From: a virus
IMG/VR virus record: IMGVR_UViG_3300044712_002647
Location: 1 to 26,153 of that record
Length of the DNA: 26,153 nt
Direction: 5' to 3' (one strand)
The translations under genes and the position numbers were made by a program. The number at the start of each line of letters is the position of its first letter. Position 1 is the first letter of the stretch. Shown piece after piece: positions 1 through 7,007 of the stretch. The notes under the pieces were generated by a model. The model was not told the DNA's origin. It ran no database searches and worked only from the letters and a program-made list of their open reading frames with translations.

Positions 1-9
1 AGAAGCAAA

Positions 10-378
10 ATGTTTGATCTGAAACCGTGTCTTGATGCTGTCAACGCGGCCAAGGACGAGGAGCAGCGAATCGCGAACGAGATCCAATCGCTCCTTGCCG
101 AAGGAACCGAGGAGAGCACGCTGAAAGCGGTCGTTGAACTGCAGCCGAAGCTGGATGAGGCGCAGAAGAAACTCGCTCAGGCGGAAACTCTCTACGAGTC
201 GATGCAGTCGGCCAACCGACCAAACGACATCGCCAAGAACTTCGTTCCGGTCAGCAATGCTCAACCTGGTGATGAGGTCGATCAGCAACCGACCAACATC
301 AAACGGGCCGAGTACAACAAGCTGAGCCTGGTGGACCAGGCAAAGTTCATCCGCTCAGGCGGAACTGTGGAGGACTAA
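10..378 (+). CDS. Small coiled-coil protein preceding the coat gene
   Basis: 122 aa. The first ~65 residues are charged and helical with heptad-like spacing (probable coiled coil). The C-terminus (about residues 98-122) has the pattern YNKLSLVDQAKFIRSGG, which resembles the tails of small proteins often found directly upstream of P22-type coat genes. It lies 35 bp before the coat gene on the same strand, so a head-assembly role (scaffold-like or capsid accessory) is plausible but not shown. The ATG at 10 has only a weak AGAAG upstream, and the frame is open to the window edge, so the true start could lie outside the window. Function is inferred from position only. Confidence 0.7.
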   Translation: MFDLKPCLDAVNAAKDEEQRIANEIQSLLAEGTEESTLKAVVELQPKLDEAQKKLAQAETLYESMQSANRPNDIAKNFVPVSNAQPGDEVDQQPTNIKRAEYNKLSLVDQAKFIRSGGTVED

Positions 379-413
379 TCGTCCTCAAATAATCTGACAA
401 GGAGAAAATTACC

Positions 414-1568
414 ATGTCCAACACCTTAACAGGTTTACTCCCGACCATCTATCGGGCGCTCGACGTTGTTTTGAGGGAACTGACCGGCTTTATCCCGGCA
501 GTCACGATGGATGCGAGTGCTGAGGCGGTCGCGAAGAATCAGACCCTCAGCTACCCGGTTACCGCGGCTCAGACTGCGGGAACCATCACCCCTGCTGCCA
601 CCGGGCCTGATCCCAGCGCACAGACGGTGTCACCGGGAACGGTCTCCATCTCGAAATTCCGCAGCACCTCGTTCTTCTGGGAAGGCGAAGAGCAGAAGGG
701 TGTGGGCGGTCTGTATAACATGATCCTCCAAGATCAGTTTGCTCAGGCCATGCGCACCTTGACCAACGAAGTGGAAGCTGACCTGGCCGCGCTGTACATC
801 TATGCTTCCCGTGCTTACGGCACCGCCGGTACCACCCCGTTTGACGGCACCAACAAGCTGACGTTCACCGCTCAGCTCTTGAAGATGCTGAAAGACAACG
901 GTGCTCCTCCAAGCGACCTGCAGCTCGTGCTCGACACGACCGCGGGGGCAGCGCTGCGCTCTCTCACTGAGCTCTACAAAGCCAATGAATCAGGGAACGA
1001 CAGCCTGCTGCGCCGCGGTGTGCTGCTCGACCTGATGGCCATGGCCGTGCGTGAGAGCGCACAGGTCAAGCTCCATACCAAGGGGACTGGTGCAAGTTAT
1101 GCCGTGGATCTCACGGCTGGCTATGCAGCTGGTCTCTCCACCGTCCACATCGATGGCGGCACCGGCACGATCGTTGCCGGTGACGTGCTCACCAACACCA
1201 AAACCGGCCGGGACACCAACAAGTACATCGTGAAGACCGGGTTCGCTGGTGACGGTGACGGTGATGTTGTGCTGCAGAACCCCGGCTTGAAGGCAGCCTG
1301 GGTGAACAACGACACTGTAGCGGTGGGCAACAACTACACCGCCAACATGGCGTTCAGCCGCTCAGCCATCCATCTGCTCGTTCGTCCCCCGGCCATGCCG
1401 GATGGCGGCGACGCTGCGGATGATATCACCTACATCACAGATCCGCAGACCGGCCTCACCTTCCAGGTGGCCATGTACCGCCAGTACCGCCGCATCGCCT
1501 ACGAAGTAGGCCTTGCATGGGGTGTGAAGGCAGTCAAACCCGAGGCAATGGTTCTTTTGCTCGGATAA
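414..1568 (+). CDS. Major capsid protein, P22 coat (gp5) family
   Basis: 384 aa. It forms the icosahedral head shell. The N-terminus (NTLTGLLPTIYRALDVV, then ELTGFIPAV), the segment RAYGTAGTTPFDGTN near residue 135, and the C-terminal SLAWGVKA/PEA-type ending (here VGLAWGVKAVKPEAMVLLLG) are characteristic of the P22 coat family of HK97-fold proteins. A Gly/Thr-rich beta region around residues 235-305 fits the inserted telokin-like I-domain of this family. The start is set by AAGGAG eleven bases upstream of the ATG. It stands between a small helical protein and the connector gene, and a strong terminator follows it, which fits high-level late expression of coat relative to downstream genes. 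Confidence 0.93.
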   Translation: MSNTLTGLLPTIYRALDVVLRELTGFIPAVTMDASAEAVAKNQTLSYPVTAAQTAGTITPAATGPDPSAQTVSPGTVSISKFRSTSFFWEGEEQKGVGGLYNMILQDQFAQAMRTLTNEVEADLAALYIYASRAYGTAGTTPFDGTNKLTFTAQLLKMLKDNGAPPSDLQLVLDTTAGAALRSLTELYKANESGNDSLLRRGVLLDLMAMAVRESAQVKLHTKGTGASYAVDLTAGYAAGLSTVHIDGGTGTIVAGDVLTNTKTGRDTNKYIVKTGFAGDGDGDVVLQNPGLKAAWVNNDTVAVGNNYTANMAFSRSAIHLLVRPPAMPDGGDAADDITYITDPQTGLTFQVAMYRQYRRIAYEVGLAWGVKAVKPEAMVLLLG

Positions 1569-1586
1569 AGATCGATCCAAGTAATG

Positions 1587-1617
1587 AAGTGGGAGGGGGC
1601 CTCCCCTCCCACTTTTT
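1587..1617 (+). terminator. Intrinsic terminator after the coat gene
   Basis: A perfect 10-bp stem, GTGGGAGGGG (1589-1598) with CCCCTCCCAC (1603-1612), closed by a GCCT loop and followed directly by TTTTT. It is 18 bp after the coat stop codon and just before the connector gene. Partial termination here would lower expression of the tail genes relative to coat. Confidence 0.85.
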
Positions 1618-1631
1618 GAAAAGAGGCCCAA

Positions 1632-2642
1632 ATGACAATCGCGCAAATCTACTGTACCGCTGATGAGATCCTCAACGAAAGCAACAAGATCACTTCTCCT
1701 GAGCTTCTCATGCAAAAGGTGTCAGCAGCGAGCCTCACCCTGCGCAGCAAAATCGGGAATTTCCTACCGATCCGCGAAGTCAAGACCTTCACGGTGAGCT
1801 GCAGGAACGAAAAGGATGAATGCATCTACCTCCCACCTGTGTTGGAGGTTTTCAGCATTAAGTTGAATGATTCTAGTATCGGCTCCAACGATTATGATCT
1901 GCTTCCCCAGGGACGTGAGTGGGATAACGGACCTTACATCAAGGTTCACATCGAGACCTTAATAGAAGGGGATGAAATTGAAATCGATGCAGTTTGGGGC
2001 CTCTACCAGGAAATAAAATCCCTGGGCTTGACGGGGACGCAAGCGGCTGCTGATACAGACACGATCGATGTGACCAACGGCGGCCTGTTGAGCGTTGGGA
2101 TGGTCCTTCTCATCGAAGATGAGCAGGAGTTGATCACAGAGGGGAAGGGGTCGAAACAAAGCCCAGCTCCGAGCAAAGCCACATCCAAGGTCAACGGAGC
2201 CATCCAAGAGAATGATGCGCTGATCACTGTTGATGATGGTGATGAATTCAACGCCGGCGAGGTCATCAGAATCAACTCGGAAGACCTCTATATCGAAAAA
2301 ATTAGCGGTGATGTCCTCACCGTATTCAGGGGATGGAACGGCACAAACCCAGCCGATCATCTGGATAACGCAGAGATCTATGTCTATCGCTCGTTCAGCG
2401 TGACCAGGGGGGTGAATGGGACGAGCGCCGCCATCCACACTGCCAAGGCCATTAACAGGATGATGCCGCCTGCAGACGTGAGCTATATGTGCAGGCAGGT
2501 TGCCATCTTGATGCAAAGCAAATCGGATTCCGGTTTCCAGGGGCGGGTGGGCGATGCCGCTACCGGCCAGGCTGGATTCTACAGTGAATTCCCTCCGAAC
2601 CAGTTGGAGGAGATCAGAAGCCACTACCCGAATATCGAATAG
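1632..2642 (+). CDS. Head-tail connector/adaptor protein
   Basis: 336 aa. The N-terminal ~90 residues are helical (IYCTADEILNESNK...LMQKVSAASLTLRSKIG) as in gp6-type head-tail connectors that dock under the portal. The middle contains two beta-rich segments around residues 135-165 and 190-255; the second contains a VFRGWNGTNPADHLDNAEIY motif common in phage connector proteins carrying an extra beta domain. The C-terminal part (ADVSYMCRQVAILMQSK, then QLEEIRSHY) is helical again. Placement directly after coat and before an HK97 gp10-like gene supports the neck role. It is longer than minimal gp6 proteins because of the beta insertion. The start has AGAGG six bases upstream. Confidence 0.75.
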   Translation: MTIAQIYCTADEILNESNKITSPELLMQKVSAASLTLRSKIGNFLPIREVKTFTVSCRNEKDECIYLPPVLEVFSIKLNDSSIGSNDYDLLPQGREWDNGPYIKVHIETLIEGDEIEIDAVWGLYQEIKSLGLTGTQAAADTDTIDVTNGGLLSVGMVLLIEDEQELITEGKGSKQSPAPSKATSKVNGAIQENDALITVDDGDEFNAGEVIRINSEDLYIEKISGDVLTVFRGWNGTNPADHLDNAEIYVYRSFSVTRGVNGTSAAIHTAKAINRMMPPADVSYMCRQVAILMQSKSDSGFQGRVGDAATGQAGFYSEFPPNQLEEIRSHYPNIE

Positions 2643-2649
2643 GGACCAG

Positions 2650-3273
2650 ATGCCAGATCAAAATGTAACTATGACGATGGAAGGTTTTCAGGAGGTGATC
2701 AATCAAATGAATTACCTGCAGTCTTCTCGCGTTAACAACGACTACCTGATCCCTTCCATGAAGAGTATTGGCGGCCAGGTTCGAAAAGTCGAAAAGGGAA
2801 ATATCCCGCGGTTCACGAGCAAAACGGCCAACTCATTGGGAAGCCGGGTCACAGCCGTTGGCGTTGGTTCGGTGATGCTGACTGTGGGGCCTGGCTCCAA
2901 AAGGAAATATATCTTCAGGTACATCGACGGCGGCGCACAGTGGCATGACCGCGCGAGTTCTATTACAACCTGGCGTGGAAGAGAGAATAACAGGAATATT
3001 CGCGGAGAACAGCGAACCAAGTCTGGATCAAAGGCCAACCCTTCGTACTTACCTGTCAATCAGTTGTTGCCCTGGGTAAGGCAGAAACTTGGCGTGAGCG
3101 CTGATGAGGCCCTGCACGTTGCATTCAGGGTGGCGAAGACTCTTGGGCGGGAAGGATTGAAGCCACGACCGATCACCGGGCCAACTGTTGGGCAAGTAAA
3201 ACAAATGGTGATCAACGCGATCAATGAGACCATTCGAAAGATGGTGGAAGGACTGAAGAATAATGGCAAGTAA
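2650..3273 (+). CDS. HK97 gp10-like neck / head-tail joining protein
   Basis: 207 aa. The segment IPRFTSKTANSLGSRVTAVG...VMLTVGPGSKRKYIFRYIDGG (about residues 51-96) follows the P-x-x-T-x-x-L-x-x-S ... V-G-P ... Y-x-x-x-x-x-x-G pattern of HK97 gp10-like proteins, which act at the head-tail junction. The ATG at 2650 is preferred: a longer frame would begin inside the connector gene (2554) and encode residues unlike any known family start. It is longer than typical gp10 proteins (~130-150 aa), with a Lys/Arg-rich middle (residues ~110-140). It overlaps the next gene by 11 bp, suggesting translational coupling. Confidence 0.7.
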   Translation: MPDQNVTMTMEGFQEVINQMNYLQSSRVNNDYLIPSMKSIGGQVRKVEKGNIPRFTSKTANSLGSRVTAVGVGSVMLTVGPGSKRKYIFRYIDGGAQWHDRASSITTWRGRENNRNIRGEQRTKSGSKANPSYLPVNQLLPWVRQKLGVSADEALHVAFRVAKTLGREGLKPRPITGPTVGQVKQMVINAINETIRKMVEGLKNNGK

Positions 3274-3724
3274 CGACTGGGGTGTAGACCTCTGGGGTTC
3301 AGCTTTGACTGATGCCTGGAAAGCGATCAAGGATCCAACCGGGCGCACCATCAAGGTGTATGGTTTCAATCAAATCCCGGCCACAATCACTGATATACCG
3401 TGCGCATTTTCCGTTGTGTCTGGTTTAGTAGAGGCTCCATACAGCGCAGGCGGAGATAACGTTATGCACTGGAAGGGAAAAACCGAATTTCACCTGACGC
3501 TCGACCTCTCACTGAAAAATCTGAGCATCCTGTGGCCGTATTTCAAGAAGATCATCGATGCGGCTGCAGCGAGCATTTCACTGGGAGGAAAGGTAAGAGG
3601 CTTCTTTTTGAACGATATCACTCTTGATGCCGTCCAGTTCGGTGCTGAAACTGAGCATTATGCGCTAATCGCAACCTGGGAATTGTACGAGAGTGTTGTC
3701 GGCAAGATCACTGTTGGTGGATGA
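3263..3724 (+). CDS. Putative tail terminator/completion protein
   Basis: 153 aa, without an obvious ribosome-binding site. Its start lies inside the end of the preceding gene, so it is probably translated by coupling. The position between the gp10-like gene and the tail tube gene is where long-tailed phages encode the tail terminator that caps the tube and joins it to the head. The fold looks alpha/beta with central hydrophobic strands (IPCAFSVVSGLVE, TEFHLTLDL, YALIATWELY). No specific motif is recognised, so the call rests on gene order. Confidence 0.55.
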   Translation: MASNDWGVDLWGSALTDAWKAIKDPTGRTIKVYGFNQIPATITDIPCAFSVVSGLVEAPYSAGGDNVMHWKGKTEFHLTLDLSLKNLSILWPYFKKIIDAAAASISLGGKVRGFFLNDITLDAVQFGAETEHYALIATWELYESVVGKITVGG

Positions 3725-3759
3725 CCCATATCGTTTATTTGTATTGGAGGTAGGTAGAG

Positions 3760-4767
3760 ATGAGCACAATATTAGGCAAGGTTCAGATCGGTAAAGAGAC
3801 TGTTCGCGGCACAGGCGTGGCAGCCACAGTGATGGTTCCCATTGTGCAGAAGCCGTTGCCGGTGGACCGGAAGGTCAAGGCGATCAACTTTGACACCGGT
3901 ATGAATGTGGATGTGACGCACCGGTCGATGCAGGGGCGCCTGGTGGAAGATACGCTGCAGTGGGACGACGGGTACTTTCAGATCCTGCCGCACCTCTTCT
4001 CCGGCCTGTTGAAAGGCGGGGTGACCCCGGTTGAACAGACGGCTGACCAGGACGACTGGCTGTGGGAGCATGAGCCGGCATTGGATGACACCGATAACGC
4101 GCAGGATTCCTTCACCATCGAGCGCGGTGACAACATCCAGGCAGTGGAGCACAATTATTCGATGTTCAAGCGGTTCAAGATCTCCGGGCAGATCAACCAG
4201 GAGGGCGGGGACTCTCCAGTGAGCATTGAAGTGGATTACTTTGCCCGCGAGAACGTGAATTCCTCGTTCACCGCCGGCCTCGACCCCCTGGAGCCGATCT
4301 TCTTAAACGCGAAGCTGGCCAGGGTTTACCTGGATGCGCTTTGGGCGGATGTTGGTGAAACCGAGCTCACTGGCCTTTTGAGGTCCTTCGAGCTCGAGAT
4401 CCTGAGCGGGCTGCACCCGACCTTCAACGGCGGGGCAGTGGAAACGTTTGGAGCTCATGAACAGGGGCCAATGAGCGCCATCCTGAACCTGACACTGGTG
4501 CGCGGGACCACCACAGAAGCGCTGCGGGCCGCGATCAATGAGTTCCGGGCAGCCAGGTTGACCATCACCGGGCCGAAAATCGGGACCGGCGTGAATCAAT
4601 TGGTGTCCTTTGATCTGGGCGGGTACATCGAAGATGTGGTGGCCATGGCCCAAAACACCAACAACAAGAACGCCAACCTGGATACGGTGGTGCTGCATGG
4701 CCAGTATGACGCGACCAGCGGCAAGCTTATCGTCCCCAGTGTGATCACGAACGTGGCCAGCATATAA
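3760..4767 (+). CDS. Major tail tube protein (Phage_tube_2-like)
   Basis: 335 aa. The beginning (STILGKVQIGKETVRGTGVAAT) and the segment TGMNVDVTHRSMQGR are typical of the larger tail tube proteins of siphoviruses that polymerise around the tape measure. Beta-strand-rich with an acidic middle (residues ~90-130). The GGAGG at 3746-3750 supports the ATG. It is followed by the frameshifted chaperone pair and the tape measure, the canonical order for long-tailed phages. Confidence 0.8.
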   Translation: MSTILGKVQIGKETVRGTGVAATVMVPIVQKPLPVDRKVKAINFDTGMNVDVTHRSMQGRLVEDTLQWDDGYFQILPHLFSGLLKGGVTPVEQTADQDDWLWEHEPALDDTDNAQDSFTIERGDNIQAVEHNYSMFKRFKISGQINQEGGDSPVSIEVDYFARENVNSSFTAGLDPLEPIFLNAKLARVYLDALWADVGETELTGLLRSFELEILSGLHPTFNGGAVETFGAHEQGPMSAILNLTLVRGTTTEALRAAINEFRAARLTITGPKIGTGVNQLVSFDLGGYIEDVVAMAQNTNNKNANLDTVVLHGQYDATSGKLIVPSVITNVASI

Positions 4768-4781
4768 CACCCGGAGGAATT

Positions 4782-5189
4782 ATGGAATTCAAAATACCGA
4801 GGATCACTAGAAAAATCGAGTTCAAGGAGTACGACCCTGAATTCGGTGAAATGGCCTTTGAGGTGTGGGTGAACCCACCACGGGCACTGTTTACCGAACA
4901 GTCAGCAATTGTCGATGAAATGCAGAAGATCGGTGCTGAGGTGGATGCCCGGGTAAAAAAGGGCGATACCAGGGAGGATCCAGCACTTAAGGAAAAGCTG
5001 GAGGCTCTGAATACCGCAATGGAAGCCTGGTATGGGTCGGTCTTTACCCAAAACGGGGAACCCCTCACTGCTGAGGATATCCATTCCCTGGTCATCCAGT
5101 GCTGGGATATTGACCCTCGGTTTTGGGACTGGCTGCGAGATAAAGCGCTGAGCGCGATTCTGGAGCACAGGGAAGAACAAAAAAACTGA
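4782..5189 (+). CDS. Tail assembly chaperone, short product (lambda G analogue)
   Basis: 135 aa, helical, acidic/basic mixed (FKEYDPEFGEMAFEVWVNPPRALF at the start). It lies between the tail tube and tape measure genes, where chaperones that hold the tape measure during tube assembly are encoded. GGAGG precedes the ATG. The last codons read CAA AAA AAC TGA, so the stop follows directly after an A AAA AAC heptamer (5180-5186), and an open -1 frame continues. This is the layout of lambda G/GT: most ribosomes stop here, and a minority shift to make the longer form. Confidence 0.8.
   Translation: MEFKIPRITRKIEFKEYDPEFGEMAFEVWVNPPRALFTEQSAIVDEMQKIGAEVDARVKKGDTREDPALKEKLEALNTAMEAWYGSVFTQNGEPLTAEDIHSLVIQCWDIDPRFWDWLRDKALSAILEHREEQKN
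5180..5186 (+). promoter_or_regulatory. -1 programmed frameshift site A AAA AAC
   Basis: The heptamer fits X XXY YYZ and is in the correct phase: the zero-frame codons are AAA (5181-5183) and AAC (5184-5186), followed at once by TGA. Slipping back one base puts the ribosome in the open frame of the chaperone extension. GC-rich sequence 10-50 bases downstream (GCGTCCGCCC, then GGGGCGGACGGGC) could form a stimulatory stem, since GTCCGCCC and GGGCGGAC are complementary around 5194-5230. Confidence 0.8.
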
Positions 5190-5455
5190 TCGCGTCCGCC
5201 CTGTTGGAGATCGTGCAGACGGGGCGGACGGGCAATGCAAAACTGAAAGCGGTGTTCATCGCAAGGGATATAAACCGCAACTGCAGCGGGGCAGTAGTAG
5301 CGCCCTGGGAGATCGAGCAGCTCCCGGATGACTGGCTGGATACATTCCTGGCTTTGAACAATGACATGCCAGAAATGCAGGAGGGCCAGAAGAAAGTGGA
5401 AGATCTGCGTGCAAAGTGGCTGCAGAGCCAGGGGTACAAGCACGGCCGAGCGTAA
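5186..5455 (+). CDS. -1 frameshift extension of the tail assembly chaperone (GT-type)
   Basis: The -1 frame after the slippery heptamer at 5180-5186 stays open to 5455 and adds 89 residues, beginning LIASALLEIVQTGRTGNAK, giving a fusion of about 224 aa. The frame has no ATG with a ribosome-binding site near its beginning; the only early start-like codon is a TTG at 5204, so independent translation is unlikely. In lambda-like phages the extended form (T domain) recruits the tail tube subunit while the G domain binds the tape measure. It ends 19 bp before the tape measure start. Confidence 0.75.
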   Translation: MIASALLEIVQTGRTGNAKLKAVFIARDINRNCSGAVVAPWEIEQLPDDWLDTFLALNNDMPEMQEGQKKVEDLRAKWLQSQGYKHGRA

Positions 5456-5474
5456 CTATTATTGGTGGTGTTAA

Positions 5475-7004
5475 ATGGGCGATAGTCAGATCAATATCAT
5501 TATCCAGACCCTGAAAAGAGGGACGGGGGATAAGGATACCCAGAACGCGCTAAAGAACATTGGCAAGCAGTTTCAGGCAGCGACCGGGTTCAGTCTATCC
5601 TACGTGGGCGGAATCTCGGCTGCTGTTGCCATTTCAAAGCGTTTGGTGGATATCACGAAGGAATCTGTCAACGCTCTGGTAGCAGAAGCTAATCTCACTG
5701 AGAAAATGGTGAGCTTGACCGGCAGCCGGGCTGAAGAGATCTCGCGCCTGCGCCAGGTGGCCGATGACATGAAATTGTCGGAAGAATCGCTGGAAAAAGC
5801 ACTGGAGGGAGCCACCAAAAAGGGGATCGATGTCAGCGTGGAATCTCTGGCCAAGCTCTCTGATGAATACCTGCGGTTGGCGCCAGGACTCGAACGGGCC
5901 AAGTTCTTGACCGATACATTTGGCAAGAGCGGCAGCGAGATGTACAAGATCATGAAGTTGGGCGGTCAGGCAATCAGGGACAAATCAGCCGCAATCTCGG
6001 CCAGTCTGGTGATCGACCAAAAAGCCATCGATATGGCAAATGCCTATCAATTATCGGTGGATGATGTGGCAGATGCTGTCACAGGTTGGAAGAACATACT
6101 CGCGAGGGAGGCTCTGCCGACCCTCACACAGATCAATAATGCCCTGGCTTATAACATCGAGCTGCTAAATGAGAGCGATCCGAAGGGTGGGTGGCTGCTT
6201 GATTCTGTTGGCAGCTTCCTGGGTGGAGGTACCGGCGTAGCATTACTGAACTTCCTGGACGAATACAACGCGAAGATCTATGAAACAAAGCTAGCCAATG
6301 GCGACTTCAGTGTATCCACCTATGATGCACAGGCGGCAGCGGAGTTGCTGGGAAAGACCTATGTTTCCACCTCAAGCGCCCTTGATGATTATTCGAAAAC
6401 CTATCAGACATCCACTTCCTACATCGAAAAGTTCATGGACCTGCAGGGAAAATCGGCCAGTGAAGTAGAGCTGGCCACGCACCGAATCATCCTCTCCATG
6501 CTGGAGAAGAAACTGGCTGAGGATGGGCTTACCCAGGCCGAGATGGACTCGCTGCTCAAACTGGGGGAACAGTGGGGCATCTATTCTGAAACTGCCATCC
6601 AATCATTAAAGGATGCACAGTCGACAGTGGAAGACCTGGCCAGGTCGATCAATGGCTTGCCCACGCTGAAGGAACTGGTCATCAATGTAAAGACAACTGC
6701 ACACACCTCCTATATCTCCAATAAACCAGCTCTGGCTGAAGCCAGGGCCAGTGGAGGCCCGGTGAGAGCCGGAGAGTCATACTGGGTGGGAGAAAATGGG
6801 CCAGAGCCATTCATACCTGATCAAGATGGATACATCGTCTCCAATCAGGATCTGGGGGGGTATTCATCCGGGAACTTGTCCAGTGGGGGGGTGATCAATG
6901 GATTGATCATCAACGTGAACGGGATCTCAGATCCCGAAAAGGCAGCCGATGCTGTGATGGCAAGGATCGAGCAGAAGCTGCGGCTGCAGGCAGTGGGGAG
7001 GTAA
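5475..7004 (+). CDS. Tail tape measure protein
   Basis: 509 aa, mostly alpha-helical. It sets tail length and is ejected with the DNA. A hydrophobic patch near residues 40-60 (FSLSYVGGISAAVAISKRL) precedes long helices. The C-terminal SGGPVRAGESYWVGENGPEPFIP motif (about residues 428-451) is a hallmark of tape measure proteins of many siphoviruses. It sits between the chaperone pair and the tail hub gene. At about 509 residues the tail predicted by the usual ~0.15 nm per residue rule would be short (well under 100 nm). The ribosome-binding site is weak (GGTGGTG). Confidence 0.85.
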   Translation: MGDSQINIIIQTLKRGTGDKDTQNALKNIGKQFQAATGFSLSYVGGISAAVAISKRLVDITKESVNALVAEANLTEKMVSLTGSRAEEISRLRQVADDMKLSEESLEKALEGATKKGIDVSVESLAKLSDEYLRLAPGLERAKFLTDTFGKSGSEMYKIMKLGGQAIRDKSAAISASLVIDQKAIDMANAYQLSVDDVADAVTGWKNILAREALPTLTQINNALAYNIELLNESDPKGGWLLDSVGSFLGGGTGVALLNFLDEYNAKIYETKLANGDFSVSTYDAQAAAELLGKTYVSTSSALDDYSKTYQTSTSYIEKFMDLQGKSASEVELATHRIILSMLEKKLAEDGLTQAEMDSLLKLGEQWGIYSETAIQSLKDAQSTVEDLARSINGLPTLKELVINVKTTAHTSYISNKPALAEARASGGPVRAGESYWVGENGPEPFIPDQDGYIVSNQDLGGYSSGNLSSGGVINGLIINVNGISDPEKAADAVMARIEQKLRLQAVGR

Positions 7005-7007
7005 AGC

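Noticed and set aside
1959-2624. 221-residue minus-strand frame across the connector gene
   Set aside because: Full antisense of a gene with clear family features; no ribosome-binding site, shadow-type composition.
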